A stretch of DNA of 38,419 nucleotides from JAYPUG01 sp038117265 (GCA_038117265.1 JAYOFO010000017.1:1-38419), one strand, 5' to 3'; shown: positions 22,878 to 32,072, numbered from the stretch's first letter. Notes: generated from the letters alone by a model not told the origin. Numbers and translations are program-made.

Positions 22878-23261
22878 ATGGCACGTGTACTGATTGCCGA
22901 GGATGACGTTGCGGTTCACGAGTTCGTGCGCCGCGCGCTGGTCCATGGCGGACACGACGTCGAGACGGCCAATGACGGCCTCGACGCGCTCGATCACATG
23001 ATCGTGGACAATGATTTCGATCTGCTGATCACCGACATCGTGATGCCGGGCATGGACGGGATCGCACTGGCGCTCAAGGTCGCCAAGGAGCATCCCGGGA
23101 CGCGCATCCTGATGATGACGGGCTATGCGGCGGAGCGTCAGCGCGCCCACAATCTCGAGGAGTTGATCCACGAGGTGATCGCCAAGCCATTCAGCCTGAA
23201 GCAGATTTGCGATGCGGCCGAGGAAGCGCTGTCGGCGCGCGTGCGCGCCGTGCCGCACTGA
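22878..23261 (+). CDS. cpdR: CpdR-like single-domain response regulator
   Basis: A 127-residue protein that is only a receiver domain. Asp9 and Asp10 form the acidic pocket and Asp53 is the phosphoacceptor (LLITDIVMPGMDG). Thr81 (MMTGY) and Lys103 (AKPFSL) are the conserved switch residues. The sequence MARVLIAEDD and DIVMPGMDGIALAL matches alphaproteobacterial CpdR, which when unphosphorylated directs ClpXP to its substrates during the cell cycle. A strong GGGAGGA site precedes ATG 22878. The 149-nt gap upstream holds no other feature I can support. Confidence 0.85.
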   Translation: MARVLIAEDDVAVHEFVRRALVHGGHDVETANDGLDALDHMIVDNDFDLLITDIVMPGMDGIALALKVAKEHPGTRILMMTGYAAERQRAHNLEELIHEVIAKPFSLKQICDAAEEALSARVRAVPH

Positions 23262-23289
23262 GGGTTCGGACTTCGGGCTCGTCGAAGGC

Positions 23290-25779
23290 CTAGAAGCGGC
23301 GCAGCAGCCGCTCGATGTAGCTGCGCTCCAGGTCGGGGCGTTCGCCGTCCTGAACCCGGCGGCGGAGCTCGTTCTGGATTTCGAGCGCCCTTAGCGCCTT
23401 CTCGCCCTCGCCTAAGCGCTGCTGGCCGCCATCGACGAAACCGCCGGCATACTCGCCCTCGTCGTCCAGGGGGCGGCCCAGCGGATCGAAACCGTCCTCG
23501 CCGGGTTCGACCAGACCGCCCTGCTCGCCAGGCCCCTGACCGCGCTGGCGCATGATCTGCAGCGCCATCTGCTGGCCGCCACGCTGGAGTTCGTCGAGGG
23601 CTTGTGCCTGCGCATCGAGCGCGCGGCGCAGGTCGCCCTCCTCGAGCGCGTCCTCCGCGGCACCCATCGCGTCTTCGGCGTTCCCCAGATTCTCGGGAAT
23701 CTCGCTCGACATCTCGCCCAGCCTGCGCATCAGCTCGCCCAGCTGGCGGCGCACCTCGTTCTGCGCCTGGCGGGCACGCTCGGCCTCGCCCGGCGACATG
23801 GATTCGCCGCGCTGGTCGCGCTGGAAGGTGTCGTCGTGCAGGCGCTGCTGGCGGCGCACTACGCTCTGCAGCTCGCGCAGCAATTCGCGGCCGGGCGAGG
23901 CGTTCTGCTGTTGCTGCAGCATGTTGGGCGCGTTCTGCAGCGCCTGCAGCATGCGGCGCATCTCCTCCAGAAGCGCCTCGGTCGCCTCGCGATCGCCCAG
24001 GCGGGCCATCTGTTCGAGCTGGTCGAGCATCTGTTGCATCGTGTCGCGGTCCAGCAGGTCGGCGTTCTCGCCGGCCTCGGGCAGGGACGACAGATCCATG
24101 CCTTCCAGCGCCTGGGACAGGTTCTGCGCAAGCGCCTCCAGGAAGCGGTCGAGGGCGGCGCGCAGCTCGTCCATGATCTCGGCGATTTCCTCGTCGCTGG
24201 CGCCGTTCTCGATCGCCTGGCGTAGGCGCTCCTGCAGCTCCGCGACCTGGCGCTGGCTCAGCGACAGCGCGCCGTCCTCGAGGCGGAGCGCCGTGTCCCA
24301 CAACATCGGCAGCAGGGAGTCGATGGCGGCCTCGGCGCGGTCGTGCACCAGCCGCGAGCGCGCGCTCATCAGCGCCAGGAAGACGACGGTGTCGTTGTCG
24401 AACAGGCCGGGGCGGATCGCGATGTTGTGCAGCGAACGCGCGACGTCCTCGCGGCTTTCGGGAGACAGGGCAAGGACGCGCCGCTGGGCGACGATCTCGC
24501 GCGCCACGGGATGGTTGAAGGTCCGCTCGGGCAGGAAGATGGAAAGCCGGTCGGTATGGCCCGACTGGCCGCGCCCGTCCTGCGCGAAGAGCTGAATGTC
24601 GACCACCAGCCCGGCCCATGGGTGGGCCGTGAGGTCGAAGGTGCCCGCGCCGCCTCCGCGCTCGGGGCGCGGGCGGGGCAGGGGGAGTTCGAGCGTGACA
24701 GGTGCGATCCGTGACGGGCCGGCCGATTCGGGCCAGGTAACCCGGCCGGTCACCGCGGTGATGCCGTAATCGTCGGTGCTCTCGTAGCCGAGCTGCAGCG
24801 CGTTGCCGCCGGTCGCGGACGGCGCTTCGGCGAAGGCGATCTCGGGGGCGCGGTCGTCGATGACCTCGATGTCCCAGGCGCCCAGGGCGGTGCTGCCCCG
24901 CGCGATCGTCACCGGCTGTCGGCCCACCGTCTCCAGCGTTGCCTCGGCCCGCCAGGCGCGTTCGGTGACCGGTTCGAGTTCGCGTAATGCCTCGCCGATC
25001 CGTAGGTCCGGGGCCCGCCGGCTGTCGCTGACCTGGGCGAGCAGGACACTGCCGACGGGGACCGTGATCGGCCCGTCGGCCGGGCCCGCGTTGACCGCAT
25101 CGGTGTCGGCACTGGCCAGCAGGCGGGGCGGCAGGTTGGTGTAGGCGGGGGGCGTGATCCACAGTTCCAGGCCGGGCGGCGCCGTGCCCGTCACCCCGGC
25201 GAGGCTGGGCGTAAAGGCGCGCGCCATGCGTGTTGCGGCCTCTGGGCCGGCGGCGAAACCGCCCACCACCAGCAGGATGACGAGCGCCGCGCGCAGCGCG
25301 TAGGGATCTCGTGCGGCGAGGCCCGGACGGGGCAGCCGCAGCCGCAGATGGCGGGTGGCCGCCGCCGCGCGGGCAATGTGGAGCCGCCACAGCGCCTCGG
25401 TCTCCGGGTCGACGACGCCGATGGCCGGACGGTCGGCAACCGTAGTCAGCGGCCGGTGTTCGAGCCCGGAATCGGTCTCCAGGCGCCGCACCGCCTCGCG
25501 GGCCGAGGGCAGGCGAATGCGCCGCACGGCCCGCCACGCGCCGGCGGCCAGTGTGGCGGCGAAGGCGACGAGCGCCAGGGCTTGGAGCCAGCCGGGCAGG
25601 TACGCGAAGGCGTCGAGCAGGGCCAGCGCGACGAACAGGCCGATCAGCCCGACCGTGGGCCAGGCGACCGGCCAGAACCGCTCCCAGAACAGGGACAGCG
25701 CGGCGAGCGCCCGGTGCAACCCCAGCGCTGCGGGCGCGAGGGTCCCGATCGTGTTCCGGTCCGGATTCGGTTCGTCCAT
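23290..25779 (-). CDS. DUF4175 (TIGR02302 family) membrane protein
   Basis: An 829-residue protein. Two N-terminal membrane helices (around VAWPTVGLIGLFVALALLD and LQALALVAFAATLAAGAW) and a third near residue 165 (LRAALVILLVVGGFAAG) precede a large periplasmic part. The C-terminal third is Gln/Glu/Leu-rich and predicted coiled coil. Examples are QQMLDQLEQMARLGDREATE, RRQQRLHDDTFQRDQRGE and LDAQAQALDELQRGGQQM. The family is alphaproteobacterial and uncharacterised. The ATG has GAAGGGCGGG just upstream. It follows lysA by 36 nt and converges on the cpdR-like gene. Confidence 0.9.
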   Translation of the reverse strand: MDEPNPDRNTIGTLAPAALGLHRALAALSLFWERFWPVAWPTVGLIGLFVALALLDAFAYLPGWLQALALVAFAATLAAGAWRAVRRIRLPSAREAVRRLETDSGLEHRPLTTVADRPAIGVVDPETEALWRLHIARAAAATRHLRLRLPRPGLAARDPYALRAALVILLVVGGFAAGPEAATRMARAFTPSLAGVTGTAPPGLELWITPPAYTNLPPRLLASADTDAVNAGPADGPITVPVGSVLLAQVSDSRRAPDLRIGEALRELEPVTERAWRAEATLETVGRQPVTIARGSTALGAWDIEVIDDRAPEIAFAEAPSATGGNALQLGYESTDDYGITAVTGRVTWPESAGPSRIAPVTLELPLPRPRPERGGGAGTFDLTAHPWAGLVVDIQLFAQDGRGQSGHTDRLSIFLPERTFNHPVAREIVAQRRVLALSPESREDVARSLHNIAIRPGLFDNDTVVFLALMSARSRLVHDRAEAAIDSLLPMLWDTALRLEDGALSLSQRQVAELQERLRQAIENGASDEEIAEIMDELRAALDRFLEALAQNLSQALEGMDLSSLPEAGENADLLDRDTMQQMLDQLEQMARLGDREATEALLEEMRRMLQALQNAPNMLQQQQNASPGRELLRELQSVVRRQQRLHDDTFQRDQRGESMSPGEAERARQAQNEVRRQLGELMRRLGEMSSEIPENLGNAEDAMGAAEDALEEGDLRRALDAQAQALDELQRGGQQMALQIMRQRGQGPGEQGGLVEPGEDGFDPLGRPLDDEGEYAGGFVDGGQQRLGEGEKALRALEIQNELRRRVQDGERPDLERSYIERLLRRF

Positions 25780-25815
25780 TCCCGCCCTTCGCCCGCGATA
25801 TGCCGCGGGTTCGCC

Positions 25816-27084
25816 TCAGGATTGCCAGTCGGCGAGACGTTCGTAGCCCAGGATTGTGGCCGCTTCCTGGCGCGGCCGCACCACGGCGAACGCATCGCCC
25901 CGCACGAGCACTTCGGCCACGAGCGGACGGCTATTGTACCCCGACGCCATGACGGCGCCATAGGCGCCCGCATCGCGGATCACGATAAGTTCACCCTCGG
26001 CGAGTTCCGGCAGCTTGCGGTCGACGGCGAAGGTGTCGCCCGTCTCGCACACCGGACCGACCACGTCGTAGGGCGCATAGTCGTTTCCGCCCGCGGGCTC
26101 GCGCACCCGCAGGATTTCGTGGTGGGCGTCATACAGCGCCGGGCGAATCAGGTCGTTCATCGCCGCATCGACGATCGCGAAGCGGCGCGTGTCGGCCTCC
26201 TTCACGTAGATGACCTCGGTCATCAGGATGCCCGCCGGGCCGGCGATGTAGCGCCCGGGTTCGAACACCAGCGCGCAGCCGATCCCGCCGACGGTCTCCG
26301 CCACCGTTTCGGCGTAGCGGATGGGGGGCGGCGGCTCGCGCAGGCCGTAATCGATCCCCAGGCCGCCGCCCAAATCGAGCTTGCGGATGTCGTGGCCGCG
26401 CGCGCGCAGGTCCGCCACCAGCTCTGCCACGCGCGCGAAGGCGGCGCGGAACGGCGCGACGTCGGTCAGCTGGCTGCCGATGTGGACGGCCACCGCGACG
26501 GGCGAGATGCCCGGCAGGGCGGCGGCGTGGGCGAACACGTCGGCGGCGCGGTCGAACGCGATTCCGAACTTGTCGTGGCGCCGCCCGGTCGAGATCTTGT
26601 GGTGGGTGTCGGCGTCGACATCCGGGTTCACCCGGACGGCAATCTCGACCTCTGCGCCGTGCGCGACGGCGACGGCCGAGAGACGGTCGAGTTCGGGAAC
26701 CGATTCCACGTTGAACTGGCCGATGCCCGCCTCGATCGCGCGGGTCATCTCCGCCGCCGTCTTGCCGACGCCGGAAAAGACGATCTTCTCGGGTGCGACG
26801 CCGGCGGCCAGGGCACGCTCGAGCTCGCCGCCCGAGACCACGTCGGCGCCCGCGCCCTGCTCGGCCAGCGCGCGGATCACGGCGAGGTTCGAGTTGGCCT
26901 TGAGCGCATAGCACACCAGCGCGTCGAGCCCGGCATCTGCCAGCGCGCCGGTGAAGCGCCGGTAGGCGTCGACGAAGGCGGCTTCGGAATAGACATAGAC
27001 CGGCGTGCCCACCGCTTCGGCGATCTGCGGCAGGGCCACGTTCTCGGCGTGCAGGACGCCGTTCTTGTAGGCGAAATGGCTCAT
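25816..27084 (-). CDS. lysA: Diaminopimelate decarboxylase
   Basis: A 422-residue fold-type III PLP enzyme, the last step of lysine synthesis (meso-DAP to L-lysine). The PLP lysine lies in VCYALKANSNLAVI. HIGSQLTD, LDLGGGLGIDYG and VFEPGRYIAGPAG bind the phosphate and substrate, and VVGPVCETGDTFA supplies the active-site Cys from the partner subunit. The length is normal. The start at 27084 has GGAGA upstream. It is the third gene of the run argH-lptM-lysA, a gene order common in proteobacteria. Confidence 0.97.
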   Translation of the reverse strand: MSHFAYKNGVLHAENVALPQIAEAVGTPVYVYSEAAFVDAYRRFTGALADAGLDALVCYALKANSNLAVIRALAEQGAGADVVSGGELERALAAGVAPEKIVFSGVGKTAAEMTRAIEAGIGQFNVESVPELDRLSAVAVAHGAEVEIAVRVNPDVDADTHHKISTGRRHDKFGIAFDRAADVFAHAAALPGISPVAVAVHIGSQLTDVAPFRAAFARVAELVADLRARGHDIRKLDLGGGLGIDYGLREPPPPIRYAETVAETVGGIGCALVFEPGRYIAGPAGILMTEVIYVKEADTRRFAIVDAAMNDLIRPALYDAHHEILRVREPAGGNDYAPYDVVGPVCETGDTFAVDRKLPELAEGELIVIRDAGAYGAVMASGYNSRPLVAEVLVRGDAFAVVRPRQEAATILGYERLADWQS

Positions 27085-27105
27085 CTTCGGTTCTCCGGCC
27101 GCGCG

Positions 27106-27252
27106 TCAGCGCGTCGGATAGGTCTTGGGATAGGTGACTTTCTCGTCCTCGGGCGGCTCGGGCGGGCCTTCCTTGCCGCATGCCGCCAGGCCGAGCGAAA
27201 GCACGAACGCGATCATCAGGCAGCGCGCGATGTTCGGGGTTAGCGCCCGCAT
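27106..27252 (-). CDS. lptM: Small lipoprotein LptM (YifL-like)
   Basis: A 48-residue lipoprotein between argH and lysA. The lipobox is LAAC with the lipidated cysteine at residue 25 (SLGLAACGKEGPPEPP), followed by a short polar tail. The LptM/YifL family stabilises the LptDE translocon that inserts LPS in the outer membrane. ATG 27252 has GGAGG, within the end of argH, 8 nt upstream and lies 3 nt after the argH stop. The assignment rests on the lipobox, the CGKEGPP motif, the size and the conserved position. Confidence 0.85.
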   Translation of the reverse strand: MRALTPNIARCLMIAFVLSLGLAACGKEGPPEPPEDEKVTYPKTYPTR

Positions 27253-27255
27253 CGC

Positions 27256-28665
27256 TCAGTCCTCCAGGAACCGCGCGCGCGCGTCGGCGACCGCCGCGCG
27301 CACATTGTCGGGTGCCGTCCCGCCGAAACTGGTGCGGCTCTCGACCGATGCCTCGACCGACAGGACGTCGAACGCATCGCCGCTGATCCGGTCGTCGATG
27401 TCGCGCAAGTCGTCCAGCGAGAGTTCCGCCAGGTCGACGCCGCGTTCCTCGGCCAGCTTGACCGCCGCACCGGCGATGCCGTGCGCGTCGCGGAACGGCA
27501 CGCCCGCGGCCCGGACCAGCCAGTCGGCAAGGTCGGTCGCGGTCGGGTAACCGCGCCCGGCGGCCGCGCGCATGTTCTCGGGCACGGGCGTCATGTCGGC
27601 GACCATGCCCGCCGTCGCCGCCAGCGCCAGGGCGAGCGAATCCGCGGCGTCGAAGACCGGCTCCTTGTCTTCCTGCATGTCCTTCGAATAGGCGAGCGGC
27701 AACCCCTTCATCACGGTCAGCAGGCCCATCAGGCTGCCGTAGATGCGGCCCGCCTTGGCCCGCGACAGCTCCGCAGCATCGGGATTGCGCTTCTGCGGCA
27801 TCATCGAACTGCCCGTGGTGTAGGCATCCGACAGGCGCACGAAGCGGAACCCGTCGCTGCACCAGATCACGATTTCCTCGGCGAAGCGCGAGACGTGGGT
27901 AGAACAGATCGATGCCGCGGCCAGGAACTCCAGCGCGAAGTCGCGGTCCGACACGGCGTCGAGCGAGTTCGCCATCGGCCGGTCGAAGCCGAGCGCCGCG
28001 GCCGTCGCCGTCCGGTCGATGGGGAAGGACGTGCCCGCGAGCGCACCGGCGCCCAGCGGCGATTCGTTCAGCCGCGCGCGGGCATCGGCGAACCGGTCCC
28101 GGTCGCGCCCGAACATCTCGACATAGGCGAGCAGATGGTGGCCGAAGGTGACTGGCTGGGCGGTCTGCAGATGGGTGAATCCCGGCATGACGGTCGCGGC
28201 GTTCGCCTCGGCCTTGTCGAGCAGGGCGGCCTGCAGCGCGCGGAGCTGTCCGTCGAGGGCGTCGATCTCGTCGCGCACCCACAGCCGGAAATCGGTTGCC
28301 ACCTGGTCGTTGCGCGAGCGGGCCGTGTGCAGCCGCCCGGCCGCCTCGCCGATCAGCTCGCGCAGGCGCACCTCGATGTTCATGTGGATGTCTTCGAGCG
28401 CCGTGGAGAAGGTGAACGAACCCTCCGCGATTTCTCGCGAAATCGTGTCTAGACCCTCCTCGATGGCCTTCCCATCTTCGGCGGACAGGATGCCCCGGGC
28501 GACCAGCATGCGCGCATGCGCGCGCGACCCGGCGATGTCCTGGGCGAAGAGGCGCTGGTCGAAGCTGATGGAGGCGTTGATGCGCTCCATTATCTCCGAG
28601 GGGCCGGAGGCGAACCGGCCGCCCCATTGCGCGTTGGCCGGCTTGCGTGTTTCGTTCGGGCTCAT
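27256..28665 (-). CDS. argH: Argininosuccinate lyase
   Basis: A 469-residue fumarase/aspartase-superfamily enzyme that splits argininosuccinate into arginine and fumarate. The signature GSSMMPQKRNPDAAELSRAK contains the catalytic serine loop. Other conserved parts are AQWGGRFASGPSE, DIHMNIEVRL, RLHTARSRNDQVATDFRLW and THLQTAQPVTFGHHLLAY. The length is normal. The ATG at 28665 is 39 nt from the divergent tlpA-like gene. It heads the run argH-lptM-lysA-DUF4175. Confidence 0.98.
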   Translation of the reverse strand: MSPNETRKPANAQWGGRFASGPSEIMERINASISFDQRLFAQDIAGSRAHARMLVARGILSAEDGKAIEEGLDTISREIAEGSFTFSTALEDIHMNIEVRLRELIGEAAGRLHTARSRNDQVATDFRLWVRDEIDALDGQLRALQAALLDKAEANAATVMPGFTHLQTAQPVTFGHHLLAYVEMFGRDRDRFADARARLNESPLGAGALAGTSFPIDRTATAAALGFDRPMANSLDAVSDRDFALEFLAAASICSTHVSRFAEEIVIWCSDGFRFVRLSDAYTTGSSMMPQKRNPDAAELSRAKAGRIYGSLMGLLTVMKGLPLAYSKDMQEDKEPVFDAADSLALALAATAGMVADMTPVPENMRAAAGRGYPTATDLADWLVRAAGVPFRDAHGIAGAAVKLAEERGVDLAELSLDDLRDIDDRISGDAFDVLSVEASVESRTSFGGTAPDNVRAAVADARARFLED

Positions 28666-28704
28666 GATCACGGGCTCGCTGACTTGGGAGCGACGTTTAC
28701 CGAT

Positions 28705-29286
28705 ATGACACGCCGGATGAAAGGGTTTCTGTTGGCCGGCTCGACGGCGCTGGCGCTCATGATGGCGTCGATCGCACCGCTGCATGCCCAGTCGGGCCCG
28801 CCGATCGAGGGCCAGGTCCAGAACTACGAGCCGCTTGCGGATGCGATCCCCGTTCCCGATGTCACCGTGCTCGACAAGGCGGACGGGCCGGTCACCCTCG
28901 ACCGGTTCGCAGGCAAGTTCGTGGTGCTGAACTTCTGGGCGACATGGTGCGGGCCGTGCATCCGCGAGCTGCCATCGCTCGCGCGCCTCGATGCCGCGCT
29001 GCCCGACGACAAGGCACAGGTCGTGCTGATCAGCCAGGACCGCGGCGGCTTCAAGCAGACCGACCGGTTCCTCAAGAAGCTCGACGAGGACTTCCCCGCC
29101 AACTTCATCGACGAGAAGCTGCAATTCTCGCGCGCTATCGGCGTGCGCTCGCTGCCGACCACGATCCTGATCGGTCCCGACGGCAAGGAGGTCGGCCGCC
29201 TGGTCGGCGCGGCGGAGTGGGATTCGCCCGAGGCCAAGGCGCTCGTGAACTGGTATCTGGAACGGGCGGTCGCCGGCGCGGGTTGA
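28705..29286 (+). CDS. TlpA-like periplasmic thioredoxin
   Basis: A 193-residue exported thiol-disulfide oxidoreductase. The N-terminal signal peptide (MTRRMKGFLLAGSTALALMM, cleaved near AQS at about residue 29) is followed by a TlpA/ResA-type thioredoxin domain. The domain has WATWCGPCIRELPSL (Cys82, Cys85) and the cis-proline loop VRSLPTTILIGPDGKEVGR. It probably reduces periplasmic thiols, for example in cytochrome c or copper-site assembly. ATG 28705 is chosen because it gives the basic n-region; ATG 28717 is possible. It is divergent from argH, a common alphaproteobacterial arrangement. Confidence 0.9.
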   Translation: MTRRMKGFLLAGSTALALMMASIAPLHAQSGPPIEGQVQNYEPLADAIPVPDVTVLDKADGPVTLDRFAGKFVVLNFWATWCGPCIRELPSLARLDAALPDDKAQVVLISQDRGGFKQTDRFLKKLDEDFPANFIDEKLQFSRAIGVRSLPTTILIGPDGKEVGRLVGAAEWDSPEAKALVNWYLERAVAGAG

Positions 29287-29293
29287 CCGTGCC

Positions 29294-29330
29294 GGGACTT
29301 GCCCCTTCGGGACTTAACAGATCGCGACTT
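29294..29330. repeat. Three short repeats with a 15-bp period
   Basis: GGGACTT (29294-29300), GGGACTT (29309-29315) and GCGACTT (29324-29330) recur exactly every 15 nt. They lie between the converging tlpA-like and 3-hydroxybutyryl-CoA dehydrogenase stop codons. Confidence 0.7.
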
Positions 29331-30201
29331 ACCGCGTGGGAACCGGCGTGTCGCCGGAATAGTCGTAGAAGCCGCGACCGGTCTTGCGGCCCAGCCAGCC
29401 GGCCTCGACATACTTCACCAGCAGCGGGCAGGGGCGGTACTTCGAATCCGCCAACCCGTCATAGAGCACCTGCATCACCGACAGGCAGGTGTCGAGGCCG
29501 ATGAAGTCGGCCAGCTCGAACGGGCCCATCGGGTGGTTCGCGCCCAACTTCATCGAGGTGTCGATGGAATCGACGTTCCCCACACCCTCGTAGAGCGTGT
29601 AGACCGCCTCGTTGATCATCGGCAGCAGGATGCGGTTGACGATGAAGGCCGGGAAATCCTCCGACACGGTGCCGGTCTTGCCCAGTTCCTTCGTCAGCGC
29701 CTGGACCTCCTTGAAGGTCGTGTCGTCGGTCGCCAGGCCGCGGATCAGCTCCACGAGCTTCATCATCGGCACCGGGTTCATGAAATGCATGCCCATGAAC
29801 TTCGAGGGCCGGTCGGTCGCGGAAGCGAGCCGGGTGATCGAGATGGACGAGGTGTTCGACGCGATGATCGCGCTGTCCTTCAGGTGCGGGCAGAGCTCCT
29901 GGAAGATCTTGACCTTGACCGCTTCCTGCTCGGTCGCGGCCTCGATCACCATATCGCAGTCGGCAAAGGCAGCGAGCCCGGTCGCGGTGGAGATGCGCGC
30001 AAGGCCCGCGGCCTTGTCCTCCTCGCCGATCAGGCTGCGCTTGACCTGACGGTCCATGTTCGCGTCGATCGCGTCGATCGCGCGGCCCAGCGCGGCCTCG
30101 TCGATGTCGACCATCACCACGTCGTGTTCGGCCAGCGCGCTCACATGTGCGATGCCGCTGCCCATCTGTCCGGCGCCGATGACGCCAATCTTGTTCAACA
30201 T
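29329..30201 (-). CDS. hbdA: 3-hydroxybutyryl-CoA dehydrogenase
   Basis: A 290-residue NAD(P)-dependent dehydrogenase interconverting 3-hydroxybutyryl-CoA and acetoacetyl-CoA. IGVIGAGQMGSGIAHV is the Rossmann loop. IIASNTSSISITRLA and GMHFMNPVPMMKLVELI contain the catalytic Ser/His region. The C-terminal helical domain has KTGTVSEDFPAFIVNRILLP and GWLGRKTGRGFYDY. It lies 41 nt after etfA on the same strand, so it is probably cotranscribed with etfBA, linking acyl-CoA oxidation steps. Confidence 0.95.
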   Translation of the reverse strand: MLNKIGVIGAGQMGSGIAHVSALAEHDVVMVDIDEAALGRAIDAIDANMDRQVKRSLIGEEDKAAGLARISTATGLAAFADCDMVIEAATEQEAVKVKIFQELCPHLKDSAIIASNTSSISITRLASATDRPSKFMGMHFMNPVPMMKLVELIRGLATDDTTFKEVQALTKELGKTGTVSEDFPAFIVNRILLPMINEAVYTLYEGVGNVDSIDTSMKLGANHPMGPFELADFIGLDTCLSVMQVLYDGLADSKYRPCPLLVKYVEAGWLGRKTGRGFYDYSGDTPVPTR

Positions 30202-30242
30202 CTTTCTTGGGTTCCGGGGTCTGCGGTTTGCCGTTCTTCGGT

Positions 30243-31196
30243 TCAGCCCTGTTTTTCGAGTTCTTCTTTCAGTTCGGGCAGAACCTTGAACAAATCGCCG
30301 ACCAGACCATAGTCGGCGACCTGGAAGATCGGCGCTTCCTCATCCTTGTTGATCGCGACGATGACCTTGGAGTCCTTCATGCCGGCCAGGTGCTGGATCG
30401 CACCCGAGATGCCGACCGCGATATAGAGTTCCGGCGCGACGACCTTGCCGGTCTGACCGACCTGCCAGTCGTTCGGCACGAAGCCGGCATCGACCGCGGC
30501 GCGCGAGGCGCCCATCGCCGCACCCAGCGCGTCGGCGATCGGCTCGATGAGCGCGAAGTTCTCGCCCGAACCCATGCCGCGCCCGCCGGAGATGATGACC
30601 CGGGCGGCCGTGAGCTCCGGCCGGTCGCCGCCCGACTCGCTGATCGAGACGAAGCGCGAGTGGGCGGAGTCGCCGCCGCCGTTGACGGATTCGACCGTCG
30701 CCGTGCCGCCGGTCGCGGCCGTGGGATCGAACGTGGTCGCGCGCACGCTGATCACCTTGGTCGCGTCCGACGACTTGACCGTGGCCATGGCGTTGCCGGC
30801 ATAGATCGGCCGGATGAAGGTCTCGGCGTCGATGACGGACGAGATGTCGGAGATCTGCTGCACGTCGAGGACGGCCGCCACGCGCGGAAGGAAGTTCTTC
30901 CCGAAGGTCGAGGCCGGCGCGAGGATGTGGCTGTAGTCGCCCGCCAGGCCCGTGACCAGGTCGGCCAGCGGTTCCGCGAGGCCATGTTCAAGCCCGGGCG
31001 CATCGGTGACGAGGACCTTTGCGATCCCCACGATCGTGGCGGCGGCCCCGGCGGCCTGGTCGCAGTTGGTTCCGGCGACGAGCATCACCACCTCGCCGGC
31101 GCCGGCATCGGAGAGCTGGCGCGCGGCGGTGACGGTGTTGAGCGTCGAGCCCTTGATTGCGGCGTTGTCGTGTTCCGCGACGACGAGAATAGCCAT
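30243..31196 (-). CDS. etfA: Electron transfer flavoprotein alpha subunit
   Basis: A 317-residue subunit that binds FAD and carries electrons from acyl-CoA dehydrogenases to ETF:quinone oxidoreductase. The FAD-binding C-terminal domain shows ARVIISGGRGMGSGENFALI, VGQTGKVVAPELYIAVGISG and AINKDEEAPIFQVADYGLVG. The ATG overlaps the etfB stop (TGATG), so the subunits are co-translated in the order etfB-etfA. Length and motifs are normal. Confidence 0.98.
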   Translation of the reverse strand: MAILVVAEHDNAAIKGSTLNTVTAARQLSDAGAGEVVMLVAGTNCDQAAGAAATIVGIAKVLVTDAPGLEHGLAEPLADLVTGLAGDYSHILAPASTFGKNFLPRVAAVLDVQQISDISSVIDAETFIRPIYAGNAMATVKSSDATKVISVRATTFDPTAATGGTATVESVNGGGDSAHSRFVSISESGGDRPELTAARVIISGGRGMGSGENFALIEPIADALGAAMGASRAAVDAGFVPNDWQVGQTGKVVAPELYIAVGISGAIQHLAGMKDSKVIVAINKDEEAPIFQVADYGLVGDLFKVLPELKEELEKQG

Positions 31197-31945
31197 CAGA
31201 TGACCCTCGCTTCGTTCTTCAGCTTGTCGACCAGTTCGGCGACGGATTCGACCTTGACGCCCGCCGGACGCCGCGGCGGCTCCTCGACCTTCAGGGTCTG
31301 CAGGCGCGGCGCGACATCGACGCCCAGGTCGGCCGGCGCGAGCTCGTCGAGCGGCTTCTTCTTCGCCTTCATGATGTTGGGCAGCGAGGCATAGCGCGGC
31401 TCGTTGAGGCGCAGGTCCACGGTTACGATCGCCGGCAGGTCGATGTCGATCGTCTCGAGGCCGCCATCGACTTCTCGGACCGCCTTGGCGGTGCCGTCGC
31501 CGAGCTCGAGGCCCGAGACGAAGGTCGCCTGAGGCCAGCCCAGGAGCGCGGCCAGCATCTGGCCGGTCTGGTTGGCATCGTCGTCGATCGCCTGCTTGCC
31601 CAGGATCACCAGCGCGGGCGATTCCTTGTCGACCAGCGCCTTGAGAAGCTTGGCGACGGCCAGGGGCTCGGGCGATTCATCCGTCTTCACGTGAATGCCG
31701 CGATCCGCGCCCATTGCGAGTGCGGTGCGGATGGTCTCCTGGCATTGCTGGACGCCGATCGAGACGGCAATCACCTCTTCCGCTGTGCCCGCTTCCTTCA
31801 TGCGGACGGCCTCCTCGACGGCGATCTCGTCGAAGGGATTCATCGACATCTTGACGTTGGCGGTCTCGACCCCCGTGCCGTCCGATTTCACGCGGACCTT
31901 CACGTTGTAGTCGATCACCCGTTTGACAGGGATGAGAAGTTTCAT
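31196..31945 (-). CDS. etfB: Electron transfer flavoprotein beta subunit
   Basis: A 249-residue AMP-binding subunit of ETF. Its start MKLLIPVKRVIDYNVKVRV, NPFDEIAVEEAVRMKEAG and the ETF-beta signature region VDLRLNEPRYASLPNIMKAK are typical. The last segment includes the recognition loop that docks to dehydrogenases. It is the first gene after a 178-nt gap that holds a candidate promoter on the same strand. Confidence 0.98.
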   Translation of the reverse strand: MKLLIPVKRVIDYNVKVRVKSDGTGVETANVKMSMNPFDEIAVEEAVRMKEAGTAEEVIAVSIGVQQCQETIRTALAMGADRGIHVKTDESPEPLAVAKLLKALVDKESPALVILGKQAIDDDANQTGQMLAALLGWPQATFVSGLELGDGTAKAVREVDGGLETIDIDLPAIVTVDLRLNEPRYASLPNIMKAKKKPLDELAPADLGVDVAPRLQTLKVEEPPRRPAGVKVESVAELVDKLKNEARVI

Positions 31946-32022
31946 GGCGTGACCCGATTGCGATCATGGTGCCGCCGCTGCGGGACGCGACCGTGGGTCC
32001 GTGCCGTAACGGGGGGCGGTTA

Positions 32023-32072
32023 ATGTTGTTCTTTTCGCACTGCAACATGCCGAACGGGTCAGATCGAGTCAA
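32023..32072 (-). promoter_or_regulatory. Candidate etfBA promoter with an overlapping inverted repeat
   Basis: On the minus strand, TTGACT (32067-32072) and CATGTT (32044-32049) are separated by 17 nt. An inverted repeat ATGTTG (32043-32048 on the minus strand) / CAACAT (32023-32028) with a 14-nt spacer overlaps the -10 and the start site. This is a plausible repressor operator. Confidence 0.4.

Noticed and set aside
23138..25537. Very long open frame overlapping the DUF4175 gene
   Set aside because: It is an alternative-frame shadow of a gene with clear membrane helices and family motifs.
26129..28627. 832-codon open frame overlapping lysA and argH
   Set aside because: It is an out-of-frame shadow; both real genes have intact catalytic motifs.
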